From Paenibacillus sp. JDR-2 (GTDB lineage: Bacteria; Bacillota; Bacilli; Paenibacillales; Paenibacillaceae): a stretch of DNA of 64,000 nucleotides. The notes under the pieces were generated by a model. That model did no database searches. It saw nothing but the letters and a program-made list of their open reading frames with translations, and was not told the origin of the DNA. Location of the stretch: positions 5,835,501-5,899,500 of the forward strand of contig NC_012914.1 of assembly GCF_000023585.1 (NCBI RefSeq), written 5' to 3'. This document shows, in pieces, positions 6,819 through 14,951 of the stretch. Within the stretch, counting starts at the first letter, position 1. The number at the start of each line of letters is the position of its first letter. A program made the translations under genes and the position numbers.

Positions 6819-8864
6819 TTAAAGCTCCAAAACCATAACGCCGTATGCCGGCATCACTACCTCGTTTTCCAGTGCTGCTCCGGTCAGGAGGTCTGTTGCG
6901 CGCTGCTTCACTTGAACCGTTACCGGCTTATCCGAATAGTTCAACAGGAAAGCGTAAGAAGCATCCTTAGAAGCGCGAATACCGATCTCGACTTCGGCCG
7001 GGGCGGTGATCCGGTCCGCGAGAGGCGAGCTTAAACCAATCTCATCCAAAATCCCGTCAACTACCGGTTCGCTGTAGGCAGCTCCTAAGTACCAGACTTG
7101 GCCTTCTCCAACGTTCCTGCGGATTAAAGCCGGCTCCCCTTGATAATATTCGGAGGAGTACCGGGCGACAACTTCCGCTTCCGGATTCTGAACGCTAAGC
7201 ACCTCGTTGAAGCCTGCCGCCTTTGTACCTTCGGACAATCGGCCTTCCCATTGCAGCTCCGCCGCATTCACTTTTCCTTTGATTAGAGTAAAGTCCTCAA
7301 CCGTAATGCCGCATAGTCCGGCTACCGGACCCGGGAATGGACGCATGTAGCATTGTCCGTTCATATCCTTGTACCCCGTGCGGGCACCCAGGAACAACTT
7401 GCCGCCCTGCTCCACATAGCGGGTCAGAAGCTCGGCCGTCTCATCGGTCATAATCGCCGAATGCGGGTAGACAACTACTTTGTACTTGGCTAACTCCTCG
7501 AGAGTCGTATTCGAACGCAAGAAAATGGAGTCTGCCGGAACATGACGGTATTGCAGCTGCTTGAACCAGGAGCGCATGCTCTGCCACTGAAGAGGGCCAT
7601 GCCATACATCCATCTCCGCATCCCAGTTATTGCTGTAATCCTGCATATAAGCAACTTCCGCTTGATAAGCCGTCCCTGCGATCAGAGAACCGATCTTGGC
7701 GAACTCACCTCCTACCTGCGCTACTTCCCGAACTCTCCGGTTCGGCTGATTGTGGTAGTCGTTAATGCCGTGCCAATAAATTTCGGTGCCGAAGGTTGCC
7801 GTGCGCCAGCGGAAATAGACTAGCAAATCGGTTCCATGCAGCACCGATTGATACGACCATAAACGGATTTGACCCGGTCTTGGCGTTCCCATCTCAATCC
7901 GGTCGACCCAGCCGCCGGGGCCGGACTGCTGCTCCATGACGCAGAAGTTCGGCGAAATGGACCTTACATTGGTCAAATTAATGCTCCATTGGCGGTCAAG
8001 CAGAGGATCGGTTTCATTGTCGTTATAGAAAACGCTGCTGAACTGCGGATACGAATCATACGAGAAGAAATCGAGCAGCTCATCCGTCATCTTATGATTG
8101 TCCAGATGGCCGAACAAGCCGTTCGTCGTTACCCAATGCTGCGGCGCCAGCTCGCGGATAATATCCGCCTGCAGCTTGGCGAACGAAATGACGTTATCCG
8201 AAATAAACCGTTTCTCGTCCAATGCCAGATGCGGGTTCGGCGAATCCGTCTGCGACAGGTGCAGCTGCTCCCAATCCGTATAAGTCTGGCTCCAGAATAC
8301 CGTACCCCAAGCTTTATTGAGTTTCTCCAACGTCTCGTACTTTTCTTTGAGCCATACCCGGAATGCGGCATGGTCGGCTTCGGCATAAAACACGTTTTTC
8401 TCGCAGTTAAATTCGTTATCGATCTGCCACCCTATAACCGAAGGATGGTCCTTGTAAGCGTTCACCATATTGCGCACGATTCGCTGGGAAAGCTCCCTGT
8501 ATTTCGCGCTGGAATAATTGTAATGGCGGCGCATGCCATGCTTAATCAGCAGGCCTTCCTTCGTTGCATTCAGCACCTCTGGATATTTATGCGTCAGCCA
8601 AGCCGGCGGCGTTGCGGTAGGCGTACCCAGAATAACTCTCAGACCGTAACGATGCGCCAGGTCCATCACCCGCGTGAAAAAGGTAAAATCAAATACGCCT
8701 TCCTGCGGCTCGAGCATCGCCCAAGAAAATTCCGCCATCCGAATCACCGAGATATTCATCTCCCGCATGCGGCGGAAATCGTCTTCCCACAGCCCCTCCG
8801 GCCAATGCTCCGGATAATAACATACTCCTAATGTTAACTCGTCCATTTGAATCGACTTTGCCAT
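6819..8864 (-). CDS. GH42 beta-galactosidase
   Basis: 681 residues, a usual GH42 length, without a signal peptide, so cytoplasmic. It hydrolyses terminal beta-galactosides such as pectic galactan or arabinogalacto-oligosaccharides. The opening LGVCYYPEHWPEGLWEDD is diagnostic. The acid/base Glu is about E151 in QIDNEF and the nucleophile about E311 in CVMEQQSGPGGW. The trimerisation and small C-terminal beta domains follow. The start at 8864 is chosen for AAGGAGG just upstream; the frame upstream is open but unrelated to the family. Divergent from the AraC gene at 9048, its likely activator. Confidence 0.92.
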   Translation of the reverse strand: MAKSIQMDELTLGVCYYPEHWPEGLWEDDFRRMREMNISVIRMAEFSWAMLEPQEGVFDFTFFTRVMDLAHRYGLRVILGTPTATPPAWLTHKYPEVLNATKEGLLIKHGMRRHYNYSSAKYRELSQRIVRNMVNAYKDHPSVIGWQIDNEFNCEKNVFYAEADHAAFRVWLKEKYETLEKLNKAWGTVFWSQTYTDWEQLHLSQTDSPNPHLALDEKRFISDNVISFAKLQADIIRELAPQHWVTTNGLFGHLDNHKMTDELLDFFSYDSYPQFSSVFYNDNETDPLLDRQWSINLTNVRSISPNFCVMEQQSGPGGWVDRIEMGTPRPGQIRLWSYQSVLHGTDLLVYFRWRTATFGTEIYWHGINDYHNQPNRRVREVAQVGGEFAKIGSLIAGTAYQAEVAYMQDYSNNWDAEMDVWHGPLQWQSMRSWFKQLQYRHVPADSIFLRSNTTLEELAKYKVVVYPHSAIMTDETAELLTRYVEQGGKLFLGARTGYKDMNGQCYMRPFPGPVAGLCGITVEDFTLIKGKVNAAELQWEGRLSEGTKAAGFNEVLSVQNPEAEVVARYSSEYYQGEPALIRRNVGEGQVWYLGAAYSEPVVDGILDEIGLSSPLADRITAPAEVEIGIRASKDASYAFLLNYSDKPVTVQVKQRATDLLTGAALENEVVMPAYGVMVLEL

Positions 8865-9047
8865 TGCGACATCCTCCTTAGCGCATCTTGCTTCTACCTC
8901 CATTCTAGTGGACACCCGGGCAGAAGGATATGACAAAAAGATGCGAACTGTATTAAAATATTGTCATCAATCAACCCATTAGTTGCTGTATTATCTTCTA
9001 CATGAAGATATCGTATAAAAATATTGCGTTGTTAAGAGGAGTTTCCA

Positions 9048-9893
9048 ATGAAAGAACATATCTTCCTTCCCAAGCCGATTTTCCCTCGTCATATCTGCTT
9101 CCCCGACTTCATCGGCGGCTACAGCGAATTTCCGGAGCATGCCGTCAACCGGGAATTTGCCACTACCGAAAACAATCTGGACCGTTATTACAATTTGCAT
9201 ATTGTGCTAGGCGGCAAAGGTTATCTGCACACGGACAACATGACCTACGAGCTGACGCAAGGGCAAGGTTTTCTGTACGGACCCGGGCTTAGACAAACGT
9301 ATCATTCGGATGCCCGGGATCCTTGGAGTATCCGGTGGGTGCATTTTTATGGCGCAAGGCCGGAGGAATTTTTGGACGGAAAGGGTCTCGATGAACCTTG
9401 GCTCTTTCATTTGCCCGATCTTGCTCCTGTTGAGGCCTTGATGGAACGCCTCCTTGAGCTTGGCAGAAGCTATGAAGTAGATGACGAGTACGCGGCTGCT
9501 TCCACGCTGTACGAGCTGCTCACCAGAATTCAGACTACCGCGAGTCAGCTTAACGTGTCCGTTCATCAAACCGCGGACAAAATCCGGGCGGCTGCCAATT
9601 ACGTACGCGCCAACTGCAATCAGCCCTTTACCCTTGAGCAGGCGGCAGCGATTGCCGGGTACAGCTCCCATTATTTCAGCCGAAAATTTAATCAAACCTT
9701 TGGCAAATCCTTCTCCGACTTCCTGACCGAAGCGCGCATTTTGCGGGCGAAGCAGCTCCTTGCCTCAACGCGCTTATCGGTCAAGCTTATTGCGCTCGAA
9801 ACCGGCTTTTCGCAGACCAGCTATTTCAGCAAATGCTTTCGGGACCAGGAAGGCATGACGCCGCTTCAATTCAGGGAAAGGCATCAAGCGTAA
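9048..9893 (+). CDS. AraC-family regulator with N-terminal cupin
   Basis: 281 residues. The N-terminal half is a cupin effector domain (NLDRYYNLHIVLGGKGYL, YGPGLRQTYHSDARDPWSIRWVHFYG) and the last 100 residues hold two helix-turn-helix motifs (FTLEQAAAIAGYSSHYFSRKFNQTFG, VKLIALETGFSQTSYFSKCFRDQEGMTP). AGAGGAG lies before the ATG. Divergent from the GH42 gene with 183 bp between starts, so it probably senses a galactoside and activates that gene. It is followed by an independent promoter rather than an operon partner. Confidence 0.9.
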   Translation: MKEHIFLPKPIFPRHICFPDFIGGYSEFPEHAVNREFATTENNLDRYYNLHIVLGGKGYLHTDNMTYELTQGQGFLYGPGLRQTYHSDARDPWSIRWVHFYGARPEEFLDGKGLDEPWLFHLPDLAPVEALMERLLELGRSYEVDDEYAAASTLYELLTRIQTTASQLNVSVHQTADKIRAAANYVRANCNQPFTLEQAAAIAGYSSHYFSRKFNQTFGKSFSDFLTEARILRAKQLLASTRLSVKLIALETGFSQTSYFSKCFRDQEGMTPLQFRERHQA

Positions 9894-9912
9894 AAATATT
9901 TTTAAATACCAC

Positions 9913-9941
9913 TTGACTTGTCGGAATTATGGGGTTAATAT
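9913..9941 (+). promoter_or_regulatory. Sigma-A promoter of the MarR-sulfotransferase operon
   Basis: TTGACT (9913-9918), a 17-bp spacer and TAATAT (9936-9941) form a strong vegetative promoter. The start point would be near 9948, giving a leader of about 180 nt before the MarR gene. Confidence 0.7.
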
Positions 9942-9954
9942 CAATCCATAATCC

Positions 9955-9981
9955 TTCAACGTTCATTCTTTTAACGTTGAA
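9955..9981 (+). promoter_or_regulatory. Inverted repeat at the start of the leader, probable MarR operator
   Basis: TTCAACGTT (9955-9963) and AACGTTGAA (9973-9981) form a perfect 9-bp inverted repeat with a 9-bp spacer, just downstream of the promoter. It is suited to autorepression by the MarR protein encoded next. In RNA it would be a stable hairpin, so it could also be part of an attenuator. Confidence 0.5.
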
Positions 9982-10010
9982 CTAATTGGATAAAGCCGAT
10001 TGGATAACCA

Positions 10011-10062
10011 AAGGCCCAACTCACGTACCTGATCACGGGACGTCTGTTGCGGCCTTTTTTTT
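10011..10062 (+). terminator. Intrinsic terminator inside the operon leader
   Basis: AAGGCC (10011-10016) pairs with GGCCTT (10051-10056); inside, CAAC/GTTG, ACGT/ACGT and CC/GG continue the stem. Eight T follow at 10055-10062. It lies between the promoter and the MarR start, so it either attenuates the operon or ends a short RNA of about 115 nt. No known riboswitch class was recognised. Confidence 0.6.
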
Positions 10063-10129
10063 CTTCTTCGGATGCTTTCGAAGTAAGATTCATCACGAGT
10101 CGCTCTATAGGAGGTAACGAGAGAACAAC

Positions 10130-10684
10130 ATGGCAGATTTCATATCCCAAATGGAAGAAAACGATTGGCTGTTCAGGAGGATGGTCCGCAGATTCGTTAA
10201 GGAACGCGACAAAATATCCATCGAGGACATCGCCCTGCCCGGCTTCCTTATTCTCCGGAGCATTCAGCTGGGCGGCGCGCAAAAGCTTGGAGAGCTGGCG
10301 GAGCAGCTTGATCTGACCTCCGGCGCAATCACGGCGCTATGCGACAAGCTGGAAGCAAAAGGCTTCGCCGAGCGGCAGCGTCTGCAAGGCGACCGCAGGA
10401 ACGTATGGCTGGACATTACGGAGGAAGGCCGGCAGCTGTTAGAACGGTATCCGGAGCTTGGCAAGCGTGGAGTCAGTCTCCTGTTCGGCAGCTTTAGCGA
10501 GGAAGAGCTCGCCTGCCAGAAGGAAATTTTCGAACGTATTTATGCCAATCTGGAAGGCTTCTCGGAGCGCTATATGGCAATGGTCAAGGAATACGAAGAG
10601 CAAAAGGCGGAAGAGAAAACGGATGAAAAACCAAAAAAGCCGCCTGTCGCCAAACCGAATCAAAATTATTTTCTGAATTATTAA
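10130..10684 (+). CDS. MarR-family transcriptional regulator
   Basis: 184 residues. The winged helix spans about residues 40-110: LGELAEQLDLTSGAITALCDKLEAKGFAERQRLQGDRRNVWLDITEEG is the standard MarR recognition helix and wing. An unusual charged tail of about 25 residues (EEQKAEEKTDEKPKKPP then a tyrosine/asparagine end) follows. AGGAGG lies upstream at a rather long distance (about 14 bp). It leads the operon with the sulfotransferase and ABC transporter genes. MarR proteins often sense phenolic compounds, which would fit an aryl sulfate or phenol ligand; that is inference. Confidence 0.88.
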   Translation: MADFISQMEENDWLFRRMVRRFVKERDKISIEDIALPGFLILRSIQLGGAQKLGELAEQLDLTSGAITALCDKLEAKGFAERQRLQGDRRNVWLDITEEGRQLLERYPELGKRGVSLLFGSFSEEELACQKEIFERIYANLEGFSERYMAMVKEYEEQKAEEKTDEKPKKPPVAKPNQNYFLNY

Positions 10685-10759
10685 TCTATTTCGCAAATTC
10701 ATTAAGCTAATGCTTACGAAGCATGAATGGCTTCACAATTCATTTTAGGAGTGTTGAGA

Positions 10760-12220
10760 ATGGGACATCCCACTATTTATCCAACCGGAGCAACGGTTTA
10801 TTTGCCTGAGAAGGCATGGAGCGGTTATACGATTTTCCAAGCGGCCAACGTTGGCGCCCTGTTGATTGATATGAGTGGCAAAGAAGTTCATTTGTGGAAA
10901 GGTCTGCGCGGCTTCCCGAACAAAATTTTGCCTGGCGGTTACGTGGTAGGCAGCACCAAGGAACGCGATCCGAAATACGGCTTCCAAGACGAAGCCGATC
11001 TGGTACAGGTGGACTGGAACGGCAATATCGTATGGAAATTCAACCGCCTCGAATACATAGAGGATCCGGGTTACGAGCCGGAGTGGATGGCGCGCGCGCA
11101 TCATGATTACCAGCGCGAAGGCAATCCGGTTGGCTACTATGCTCCGGGACAGGAACCGCAGACAAACGGCGGACGCACCCTCATTCTTGCTCACCGCAAC
11201 GTGACCAAGCCGGAGATCTCCGATAAATTGCTGCTCGACGACGTTATTCTCGAAGTGGACTGGGAAGGCAATATTCTGTGGCAATGGGCGGTAAGCGATC
11301 ATTTCGAAGAGCTGGGCTTTGACGAAGCTGCGAAAAACGTGCTGTTCCGCGATCCTAACGGCCGTCACTTCGGCGGCAATACGGGCGGCGACTGGATGCA
11401 TATCAACTCCGCGTCATGGGTAGGACCGAACAAATTTTACGATGCCGGCGACAAGCGCTTCCACCCGGACAACATTATCTGGGATGCGAGAGAATCCAAT
11501 ATTATCGCCATTACGGACCGCCAAACCGGCAAAATCGTCTGGCAGCTTGGCCCTGACTATTCGAAGCCGGAAGTCAAGCATCTGGGCTGGATTATCGGCC
11601 AGCATCATGCCCATATCATTCCGCAAGGCTTGCCTGGCGAAGGCAATCTGCTTGTATTCGATAACGGCGGCTGGGGCGGTTACGGTCTTCCGAACCCTGC
11701 ATCTCCTTACGGCATCAAAAATGCAGTCCGCGATCATTCCCGTATTCTCGAGATCAATCCGGTCACACTCGAGATTGAATGGCAGTATACGCCAACGGAA
11801 GCCGGCTTTATGGCTCCGCTCGATTCCTATCGTTTCTACAGCCCGTACATCAGCTCCGCGCAGCGCCTGCCAAACGGCAATACGCTTATTACGGAAGGCG
11901 CCGACGGCCGGATTTTCGAGGTGACGAGCGAACATGAATTGGTGTGGGAGTACATCTCCCCTTACAAGAACAAAATCAACGCCAACATGGTCTACCGAGC
12001 TTACCGCGTCCCTTACGAGTGGATACCTCAGCTCGAGAAGCCCGTTGAAGAAGCGATTGTTCCGCTCGACGTTGCCGACTACCGGGTGCCGGGCGCCGCG
12101 GCAAGAGGAACCGGTTCGGTTGTGGAAGTCGTAGGTACCGGAGAGTACGGCGAAGGCGCATTCTGCGTCGCGACCGTCGAAGAAAACCCAAGCACGGCCG
12201 AATCCGGAGAAGAAAGCTGA
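10760..12220 (+). CDS. Arylsulfate sulfotransferase-like protein (ASST family), cytoplasmic
   Basis: 486 residues, a beta-propeller protein of the arylsulfotransferase family, which moves the sulfuryl group from one phenolic sulfate ester to another phenol without PAPS. Family blocks seen are DWMHINSASW, then TDRQTGKIVWQLGP, then WIIGQHHAHIIPQG, which supply the conserved histidines, and LPNGNTLITEGADGRIFEV. No signal peptide is present, unlike the periplasmic enzymes of Gram-negative bacteria, so it should act inside the cell. The start at 10760 is chosen for AGGAGTG upstream. It is followed 11 bp later by a substrate-binding protein gene. The exact substrate is unknown. Confidence 0.82.
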   Translation: MGHPTIYPTGATVYLPEKAWSGYTIFQAANVGALLIDMSGKEVHLWKGLRGFPNKILPGGYVVGSTKERDPKYGFQDEADLVQVDWNGNIVWKFNRLEYIEDPGYEPEWMARAHHDYQREGNPVGYYAPGQEPQTNGGRTLILAHRNVTKPEISDKLLLDDVILEVDWEGNILWQWAVSDHFEELGFDEAAKNVLFRDPNGRHFGGNTGGDWMHINSASWVGPNKFYDAGDKRFHPDNIIWDARESNIIAITDRQTGKIVWQLGPDYSKPEVKHLGWIIGQHHAHIIPQGLPGEGNLLVFDNGGWGGYGLPNPASPYGIKNAVRDHSRILEINPVTLEIEWQYTPTEAGFMAPLDSYRFYSPYISSAQRLPNGNTLITEGADGRIFEVTSEHELVWEYISPYKNKINANMVYRAYRVPYEWIPQLEKPVEEAIVPLDVADYRVPGAAARGTGSVVEVVGTGEYGEGAFCVATVEENPSTAESGEES

Positions 12221-12231
12221 GGGGATGTTCG

Positions 12232-13269
12232 ATGAAAAAGTTCGGTATTCTCGCAACGGTCCTGGCCGTTGCCTTCACCCTTGCCGCATGCGGCGGCAAG
12301 GATAATAAGCCGGCAGCGGCTGAAGCGAATTCGGCAAACAGCCAGCAGGCGGAAGCTGCTAATGATCCGATTAAGATTAAAATCGCCGACACGTCGACCA
12401 ACCCGGTATTCCGCGTAGCGAAGAGCAAAGGCTTCCTCGAGAAATACGGCATTGATGCCGACATCATTACCTTCGCTACTCCTGCGGAGGGTATTAACTC
12501 CTTGTTCATCAAGCAGGCGGATATCGGCTGGGGCGCGGACTTCCCGTCGCTGAACGCGGTAAGCAAAGGCGAATTTTCGATTATTGCCGCGACAGGCACG
12601 GATACCGAGGCAGCCGCTGCCCAATGGAAGCTTTTTGTCCGGGATGAAATCCAGTCCCCTGCCGATTTAAAGGGTAAGAAGCTAAGCACCCTTCGCGGCA
12701 CATTCCTCCCTTATTTGTGGGATGTTTACTTGAAGGATAACGGCGTAGCGGCTGGCGATACGAAAGAGATTGGGCAAGGCGGCTTCGACGAGGCTTACGT
12801 TGCGCTCAAAAAAGGCGAAATCGATGCCAGCTGGGTCGTAGGCGCTACGTTGATCGATAAGTTCAAAGCGATTGAAGGCGTGCACGAGCTCACCGATATG
12901 TCCAAAACATCGATTCGGATCGGCGGCACGATTATCGCCCCTAATTCCTTGATAAAGGATCATCCGCAGGCGATTGCCAACTTCCTAAAGGCATTGGATG
13001 AGACCTCCAAGTACATTGCGGCTAATCCGGACGAAACGGCCGACATCCTTTTTGCGGAAACCAAGCAGCCGAAGGAAGCAACGATCCGGGATTTGGCGAC
13101 GAACAACTGGACGGTTGGCTTCACCCAGCAATCCTTCGACAGCCTGACGAATCAGAAAAACTATATGGTAGGAGCCGGTATTATTCAAAACGACTTCAAC
13201 CTGGCCGATAAGCTGAGCCTGGACGGCGTACAGCTGGCCGTACCCGATCAATTCACCTATAAGAAATAA
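12232..13269 (+). CDS. ABC transporter substrate-binding lipoprotein, sulfonate/nitrate/taurine type
   Basis: 345 residues. The signal peptide ends in the lipobox TLAAC, so the protein is lipid-anchored outside the membrane. The mature part is an NMT1/SsuA-like fold: DIGWGADFPSLNAV, then ADLKGKKLSTLRGTFLPYLWDVYL, then KKGEIDASWVVG. Such proteins bind sulfonates, sulfate esters, nitrate or thiamine precursors. Its position directly after an arylsulfotransferase gene suggests an aryl sulfate ligand, as for AtsR of Pseudomonas. The ATPase and permease genes follow at close spacing. Confidence 0.85.
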   Translation: MKKFGILATVLAVAFTLAACGGKDNKPAAAEANSANSQQAEAANDPIKIKIADTSTNPVFRVAKSKGFLEKYGIDADIITFATPAEGINSLFIKQADIGWGADFPSLNAVSKGEFSIIAATGTDTEAAAAQWKLFVRDEIQSPADLKGKKLSTLRGTFLPYLWDVYLKDNGVAAGDTKEIGQGGFDEAYVALKKGEIDASWVVGATLIDKFKAIEGVHELTDMSKTSIRIGGTIIAPNSLIKDHPQAIANFLKALDETSKYIAANPDETADILFAETKQPKEATIRDLATNNWTVGFTQQSFDSLTNQKNYMVGAGIIQNDFNLADKLSLDGVQLAVPDQFTYKK

Positions 13270-13282
13270 GGAGAGATGACAA

Positions 13283-14095
13283 ATGTTGAATACGAGTCCA
13301 TCTCCAAATACGATTACCATCGAGCGGCTTAATAAAAGCTATTCCGACGTGAGACCCGGCACTGCCGGCTCCGTTCACTACATTATTAAAGATATCGATC
13401 TTGTCGTGAAAGGCGGAGAGTTCTTTGTTCTTCTAGGCCCAAGCGGCTGCGGCAAATCAACGCTGCTCAATATGATCGCGGGCTTTGTCTCCAAGACCGG
13501 AGGCAGCCTGCGCGTCGGGAACGATGAAGTCGACAAGCCCGGCAAGGAAAGAGCGGTTGTCTTCCAGCAGGCGGACTCCTCCCTCTTCCCTTGGCTGACG
13601 GTCCGGCAAAACGTTGAGTTTGGCCTGAAAATGAAAAAGATGCCAAAGGATGAGCGCAAGGAAATATCGGACCGTTATATCCGGCTTGTCGGATTGTACG
13701 GCCATGAGAACAAATTCCCGCGCGAATTGTCCGGCGGCATGAAACAGCGCGTCCAGCTTGCCCGCGTATTGGCCAATGATCCGGCGATTCTGCTGATGGA
13801 TGAACCGTTTGGCGCGCTGGACGCGATGACAAGACGGATTATGCAAAAGGAATTAAGCCAGATTTGGCGGGAAACCGGCAAGACGGTTATTTTCGTCACC
13901 CATGATATTCAGGAAGCGCTGCTGCTCGGACAACGAATCGCCGTTATGTCTACCGGACCTAATGCCAAGATCTCCAGCATCTATCAGGTTCCGCTCGGCT
14001 ATCCGCGCGATCCGGCCTCCCCGGAGCTGAACGAGCTTCAGCGCCATATCCAGTCCCACTTTGATGCCGAGCAGGAAGGAGGCATGTACCCATGA
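13283..14095 (+). CDS. ABC transporter ATPase, sulfonate/nitrate type (SsuB-like)
   Basis: 270 residues. Walker A GPSGCGKST, Q-loop VVFQQADSSLFPW, signature LSGGMKQR, Walker B ILLMDEPFGALD and switch histidine VTHD are all intact. It powers the importer whose binding protein and permease flank it. The start follows the binding-protein stop by 13 bp with a GGAGAG site. The stop overlaps the permease start (ATGA), indicating translational coupling. Confidence 0.9.
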   Translation: MLNTSPSPNTITIERLNKSYSDVRPGTAGSVHYIIKDIDLVVKGGEFFVLLGPSGCGKSTLLNMIAGFVSKTGGSLRVGNDEVDKPGKERAVVFQQADSSLFPWLTVRQNVEFGLKMKKMPKDERKEISDRYIRLVGLYGHENKFPRELSGGMKQRVQLARVLANDPAILLMDEPFGALDAMTRRIMQKELSQIWRETGKTVIFVTHDIQEALLLGQRIAVMSTGPNAKISSIYQVPLGYPRDPASPELNELQRHIQSHFDAEQEGGMYP

Positions 14096-14871
14096 AGCTA
14101 TTAAACAGGAAATGGGTAACGATTCCGCTGCTATGGGTTATCACCTTCATCGTGTGGCAGATTGGCGCATGGATCTATGGTCCGGAAATTATTCCGGGTC
14201 CTGCCGCTACCTGGCAAGGAGCGCAGGAGCTGCTGAGTGACGGTTCGTTAATGAAATATATCGGCATCAGCTTCTACCGGGTATTTGCCGGCTGGGCGCT
14301 TGGCAGCCTTCTTGCCATTCCGATTGGACTTACCATCGGCAAAGTAACCGCGATTCGCGTCTTTGCGGAGCCGTTCCTGAACTTCGTCCGGTTTATCCCT
14401 CCTATCGCGTTTATTACGCTGTTCCTCGTATGGTTCGGCATTGGCGAGCAGTCGAAGATTGCCCTCATTATGTACGCGACTCTATTTATCGTCATTATTA
14501 ATACGTTAACCGGCGTGCTCGCCATTGAAGAGGACCGGATCCGCTCGGCCCGCAGCATGGGGGCTTCCGAATGGCAGATTTTGCTCCATGTGGTCATTCC
14601 GGCTACCACGCCTTATATATTCACCGGCATCCGGCTCGCTATGGGCACCTCGTACATGGCGATCATAGGCGCGGAGATGATCGCGGCTAACGAAGGCGTA
14701 GGCTTCCTCATCTGGAACTCCAGGCTTTACTTCCGTACGGACTGGATCTTTGTTGGGTTAATCAGCCTTGGTCTGATGGGCTTCCTGACCGACCGCATTG
14801 TTGGCTGGCTCGGCAGCAAGCTGCTGTTCCGGTACGGCGTCATTAACACAACGGCCCTTCGCCGCCGCTAA
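14092..14871 (+). CDS. ABC transporter permease, sulfonate/nitrate type (SsuC-like)
   Basis: 259 residues with about six membrane helices and the ATPase-docking EAA loop (RSARSMGASEWQILLHVVIPATTPYIFTG). The N-terminus WVTIPLLWVITFIVWQ and the block FLNFVRFIPPIAFITLFLVWFGIG are typical of SsuC/TauC permeases. Last gene of the MarR-sulfotransferase-ABC operon; a strong terminator begins 4 bp after the stop. Confidence 0.9.
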   Translation: MKLLNRKWVTIPLLWVITFIVWQIGAWIYGPEIIPGPAATWQGAQELLSDGSLMKYIGISFYRVFAGWALGSLLAIPIGLTIGKVTAIRVFAEPFLNFVRFIPPIAFITLFLVWFGIGEQSKIALIMYATLFIVIINTLTGVLAIEEDRIRSARSMGASEWQILLHVVIPATTPYIFTGIRLAMGTSYMAIIGAEMIAANEGVGFLIWNSRLYFRTDWIFVGLISLGLMGFLTDRIVGWLGSKLLFRYGVINTTALRRR

Positions 14872-14874
14872 TAA

Positions 14875-14924
14875 AAGAGCTGTCTCCGGGCCGGCCGTAA
14901 CCGGAACCTTGAGACAGCTCTTAT
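14875..14924. terminator. Bidirectional terminator
   Basis: AAGAGCTGTCTC (14875-14886) and GAGACAGCTCTT (14911-14922) form a perfect 12-bp stem. It separates the convergent permease and GH78 genes and can serve both. Confidence 0.8.
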
Positions 14925-14951
14925 TCATGATCTGGCCGCACCGCAGCCCAA

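Noticed and set aside
7869-8831. 320-residue antisense reading frame
   Set aside because: Entirely opposite the GH42 gene, with biased composition and no family features.
9948-10129. T-box, S-box or another known riboswitch in the MarR leader
   Set aside because: No GGUGGUACCGCG-like antiterminator, no SAM-box core and no other familiar motif could be found, although an attenuator remains possible.
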